A stretch of 7,694 bases of DNA from Opitutia bacterium (GTDB taxonomy: Bacteria; Verrucomicrobiota; Verrucomicrobiia; Opitutales; Coraliomargaritaceae): the NCBI GenBank assembly GCA_018663485.1, contig JABJQI010000022.1:1-7694 (forward strand), given 5' to 3'. The notes beneath the pieces were generated by a model. It made no database searches. It saw nothing but the letters and a program-made list of their open reading frames with translations, and was not told where the DNA came from. Below are positions 6,127 through 7,694 of this stretch, one piece after another. The position numbers were made by a program, and so were the translations under genes. Each line of letters begins with the position of its first letter. Within the stretch, counting starts at the first letter, position 1.

Positions 6127-6225
6127 TTAGCCTTTCTTCTTTAGGCGTTTAGCCTCTTTTTTTTCCTTAGCGGTTTTTTGTGGAGCCTTCTTGGTCTTAC
6201 TTTTTGCGTCGAGTGATTTTGCCAT
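6127..6225 (-). CDS. Lysine-rich small basic protein, 32 residues
   Basis: The frame begins ATG at 6225 (MAKSLDAKSKTKKAPQK) and ends KRLKKKG before three consecutive in-frame stops, TAA TAA TAG (6129-6121). Thirteen of 32 residues are Lys, with one Arg and only three acidic residues, so the product is strongly basic and probably disordered; nucleic-acid or ribosome association is a guess. I recall similar MAKS-DAK-...-KK-P-KT-...-EKK small hypothetical proteins in other bacteria, but cannot check this. The start has the CTATTATG context shared with cysI. The UUCG hairpin lies downstream. Low-complexity A-rich DNA could give such a frame by chance, but the triple stop and start context argue for a gene. 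Confidence 0.6.
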   Translation of the reverse strand: MAKSLDAKSKTKKAPQKTAKEKKEAKRLKKKG

Positions 6226-6368
6226 AATAGTTTGTCGGTTGTTTTTGGAATTTAAGGAGAGGTGTGAAGTCTAGTCGATTCGTATTCCAGAGCAACCCCA
6301 GGCTTTCGGAGAATGAGCAACGCAAAATGAGCTGAGACTTGAGCGCTGAGGCTAGGCGAAAAAGCAAA

Positions 6369-6397
6369 AAAAGGCGCTCTATAAAAGAGCGCTTTTT
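6369..6397. terminator. Bidirectional intrinsic terminator after the lipoprotein gene
   Basis: GCGCTCT (6374-6380) and AGAGCGC (6386-6392) form a perfect 7-bp stem with loop ATAAA. An A-run lies to the left (from 6366) and five T to the right (6393-6397), so the hairpin has a U-tract on both strands. It begins about 28 bases after the stop of the minus-strand lipoprotein gene and should be its terminator. Confidence 0.78.
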
Positions 6398-6419
6398 GTA
6401 TTAAATCCGATTGGATTTC

Positions 6420-6581
6420 TTAGTCTGTCAGACCTTTGACTGCGTCAGCAGCTTTGTCGCCGGCTTCTTCAACCGCATCAGCTGCTTTGTCTGCATCGCT
6501 TTTTTCGCCACAACCAGTGAGGAAGCTAGCACTTGCAAGTGCGATGACAGAGAAGAGAAGAGTGATTTTTTTGAGTTCCAT
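6420..6581 (-). CDS. Small lipoprotein, 53 residues
   Basis: The minus-strand ATG at 6581 gives MELKKITLLFSVIALAS..., a short basic N-region and hydrophobic core ending in the lipobox Leu21-Thr22-Gly23-Cys24. Signal peptidase II should cleave before Cys24, which becomes lipid-modified. With Gly at +2 the mature protein probably sits in the outer membrane, by the E. coli sorting rule. The mature part is only 30 residues and contains DKAADAV twice (31-37 and 42-48), an 11-residue period giving an amphipathic Ala/Lys/Asp helix. The style resembles entericidin-like and other small Ala-rich lipoproteins often tied to envelope stress, but no specific family is certain. It has its own promoter (6647-6675) and terminator (6369-6397), so it is monocistronic. 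No Shine-Dalgarno sequence; the start context is TTATTATG. Confidence 0.87.
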   Translation of the reverse strand: MELKKITLLFSVIALASASFLTGCGEKSDADKAADAVEEAGDKAADAVKGLTD

Positions 6582-6610
6582 AATAATATGTATATACGTA
6601 GGTTGTTGAT

Positions 6611-6636
6611 GATTTCGACCTGAATTGGTCTAAATC
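6611..6636 (-). other. 5'-UTR hairpin of the lipoprotein mRNA
   Basis: GATTTCGACC (6611-6620) and GGTCTAAATC (6627-6636) form a 10-bp stem with one mismatch and a 6-base loop. From the predicted start near 6640, this stem lies at the very 5' end of the minus-strand lipoprotein mRNA, a position where hairpins often protect small lipoprotein transcripts from decay. No U-run follows, so it is not a terminator. Confidence 0.45.
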
Positions 6637-6646
6637 TTAGGTGTTT

Positions 6647-6675
6647 AATATGTAGTTAGGATGCCGGAATGTCAA
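6647..6675 (-). promoter_or_regulatory. Sigma-70-type promoter of the lipoprotein gene
   Basis: On the minus strand a perfect -35 TTGACA (6675-6670) is followed after 17 bases by CATATT (6652-6647, 4 of 6). TATTAA two bases further on is an alternative -10 at 19-base spacing. The predicted start near 6640 gives a leader of about 60 bases. Confidence 0.5.
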
Positions 6676-6771
6676 TCGTAGTCGTTAGGAGCTATCAGTT
6701 TAAAAATAAGAGTTAATTCAATGTATGAGAGTGACTTCTGTATATTGTGAGTTTTACGGAGTTGACGCGGA

Positions 6772-6777
6772 TATAAT
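6772..6777 (+). promoter_or_regulatory. Possible -10 element of the rlmN promoter
   Basis: A perfect TATAAT lies 21 bases before the chosen GTG start of rlmN. No good -35 is found at 16-18 bases and there is no TG extension, so promoter strength is uncertain. Transcription would begin near 6784, giving a leader of about 15 bases without a Shine-Dalgarno sequence. Confidence 0.35.
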
Positions 6778-6798
6778 CTGTATGCACGCAATGATGAT

Positions 6799-7694
6799 GT
6801 GAATAATTCGATAGAAGGTCTGCGCTATGAGGCGCTCGAGGCACAGCTTGCTGAATCAGGTGTCAACCCTGTGCATGCGAAGCCGCTTTTTCGGGCCGTG
6901 CAACGTCGCCTGCTTCGAAATGATTTAGGGTCAGCGGAAGGTGTCCAACCACCGCTTCAGCGTTGGTTGGCGAGTGAGCAGGCGGTCAAACCTTGTGCAA
7001 TGGAACTAGTTGATGATACCGCCAGTTCGGACGGATTTACACGCAAGTATCTGCTGCGACTGCATGATGGTGCCGAAGTCGAGTCCGTGCAGATGGGCTT
7101 TCCTGGGCGCTATACCGCATGTTTGAGCAGTCAGGTCGGTTGTGCGATGGGCTGTGTCTTTTGTGCCACTGGGCAGATGGGCTTTTCGCGGCATTTAACT
7201 GCTAGCGAGATCGTGGCACAGGTTCATCAGGTCGAACGTGAACTGCGCCGCACTCAGGGTGGCACACTTCGCAATATTGTGATGATGGGAATGGGAGAGC
7301 CCTTGCATAATTTTGAGCCAACCATGGAGGCGCTGGATATCATCACCGATAATCGTGGCCTAAATATTGGCCCCGCTCGTGTGGCGATTAGCACGGTGGG
7401 CTATATTCCAGGTATTCAGAAGCTCACGCGCCACCCGAAACGCTATTCACTGGCGGTGAGCTTGCACGGTGCGAGTGACGAAGAACGCGGACAGTTGATA
7501 CCGCTAAACAAGCGCTGGCCGTTGGCTGAGTTACTTGAGGCGTGCCGTGAATATTCGGCGATTAAGCGTGCTCGTGTGTTCTTTGCGTGGACTCTGATCG
7601 GCGGTGTCAACGATAGCGATGATCATGCGCAGCGACTGGCCGAAATATTGAAAGGGATGGATGCGCATGTGAATTTGATTCCGCTGAATCCAAC
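6799..7694 (+). CDS. rlmN: 23S rRNA (adenine-2503-C2)-methyltransferase, 3' end outside the window
   Basis: This radical SAM enzyme methylates C2 of A2503 in 23S rRNA (and A37 of some tRNAs in E. coli) through a methyl-cysteine intermediate. The visible 298 residues carry the CxxxCxxC cluster motif CAMGCVFC with Cys115, Cys119 and Cys122. Cys108, seven residues before it in TACLSSQVGC, matches E. coli Cys118, which resolves the protein-RNA adduct. GMGEPLHNF (164-172) has the GEP of RlmN where Cfr has GEA. ARVAISTVG, YSLAVSLHGA, IGGVND and HVNLIPLNPT are further family blocks. The second catalytic Cys (E. coli Cys355) lies beyond the right edge. In-frame stops at 6748 and 6763 limit the start. 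GTG 6799 gives MNNSIEGLRYEALEAQLAES, matching the accessory N-terminal domain. There is no Shine-Dalgarno sequence. It is divergent from the lipoprotein gene. Confidence 0.94.
   Translation, partial: MNNSIEGLRYEALEAQLAESGVNPVHAKPLFRAVQRRLLRNDLGSAEGVQPPLQRWLASEQAVKPCAMELVDDTASSDGFTRKYLLRLHDGAEVESVQMGFPGRYTACLSSQVGCAMGCVFCATGQMGFSRHLTASEIVAQVHQVERELRRTQGGTLRNIVMMGMGEPLHNFEPTMEALDIITDNRGLNIGPARVAISTVGYIPGIQKLTRHPKRYSLAVSLHGASDEERGQLIPLNKRWPLAELLEACREYSAIKRARVFFAWTLIGGVNDSDDHAQRLAEILKGMDAHVNLIPLNP

Noticed and set aside
6047..6130. Plus-strand frame from GTG ending SEWARTYY and TAG
   Set aside because: Short, no ATG until residue 9, no family likeness, and its stop overlaps the small basic protein stops. 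The open frame can arise by chance.
6411..6623. Plus-strand 70-codon ORF over the lipoprotein gene
   Set aside because: It is antisense to the lipoprotein, which has a clear signal peptide, lipobox, promoter and terminator.

Overview
The window looks like chromosomal DNA of a free-living Gram-negative bacterium. A lipoprotein signal peptide, an NADPH-type assimilatory sulfite reductase and an RlmN reading GMGEPLHN, together with nearly absent Shine-Dalgarno sequences, would fit the Planctomycetes-Verrucomicrobia group, perhaps an Opitutae-like verrucomicrobium. This placement is an impression from protein style, not something the sequence proves.

Left part (1-4890): assimilatory sulfate reduction. 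cysJ (flavoprotein, minus strand) and cysI (siroheme/4Fe-4S hemoprotein, plus strand) stand back to back around a roughly 200-base divergent control region that holds two abutting 8-bp palindromes. Together they should form NADPH-sulfite reductase, which makes sulfide for cysteine. Downstream of cysJ on the same strand, across a spacer with a small 14-bp tandem and inverted repeat, is a PfkB-family sugar kinase. A possible further gene starts 9 bases after it and runs off the left edge. cysI ends at a strong intrinsic terminator.

Middle (4890-6400): a class I SAM-dependent methyltransferase, then about 500 bases that look empty at first. Read closely, they hold a 44-codon ORF overlapping the methyltransferase stop, a pair of REP-like GGGCG/CGCCC hairpins, a convergent 59-codon minus-strand ORF whose last codons come from the repeat, a UUCG-capped hairpin and a 32-residue lysine-rich small protein gene. 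Bases 6006-6126 and 6226-6368 show no gene I can support.

Right part (6369-7694): a 53-residue lipoprotein gene on the minus strand with its own promoter, 5'-UTR hairpin and terminator. Divergent from it is a 23S rRNA A2503 methyltransferase gene (rlmN), cut by the right edge.

Most of the window is ordinary housekeeping metabolism. I see no defence system, CRISPR array, insertion sequence or prophage. The less ordinary parts are the repeat and small-ORF cluster at 5594-6002, the SD-less start context shared by several genes, and the divergent cysJ/cysI control region.
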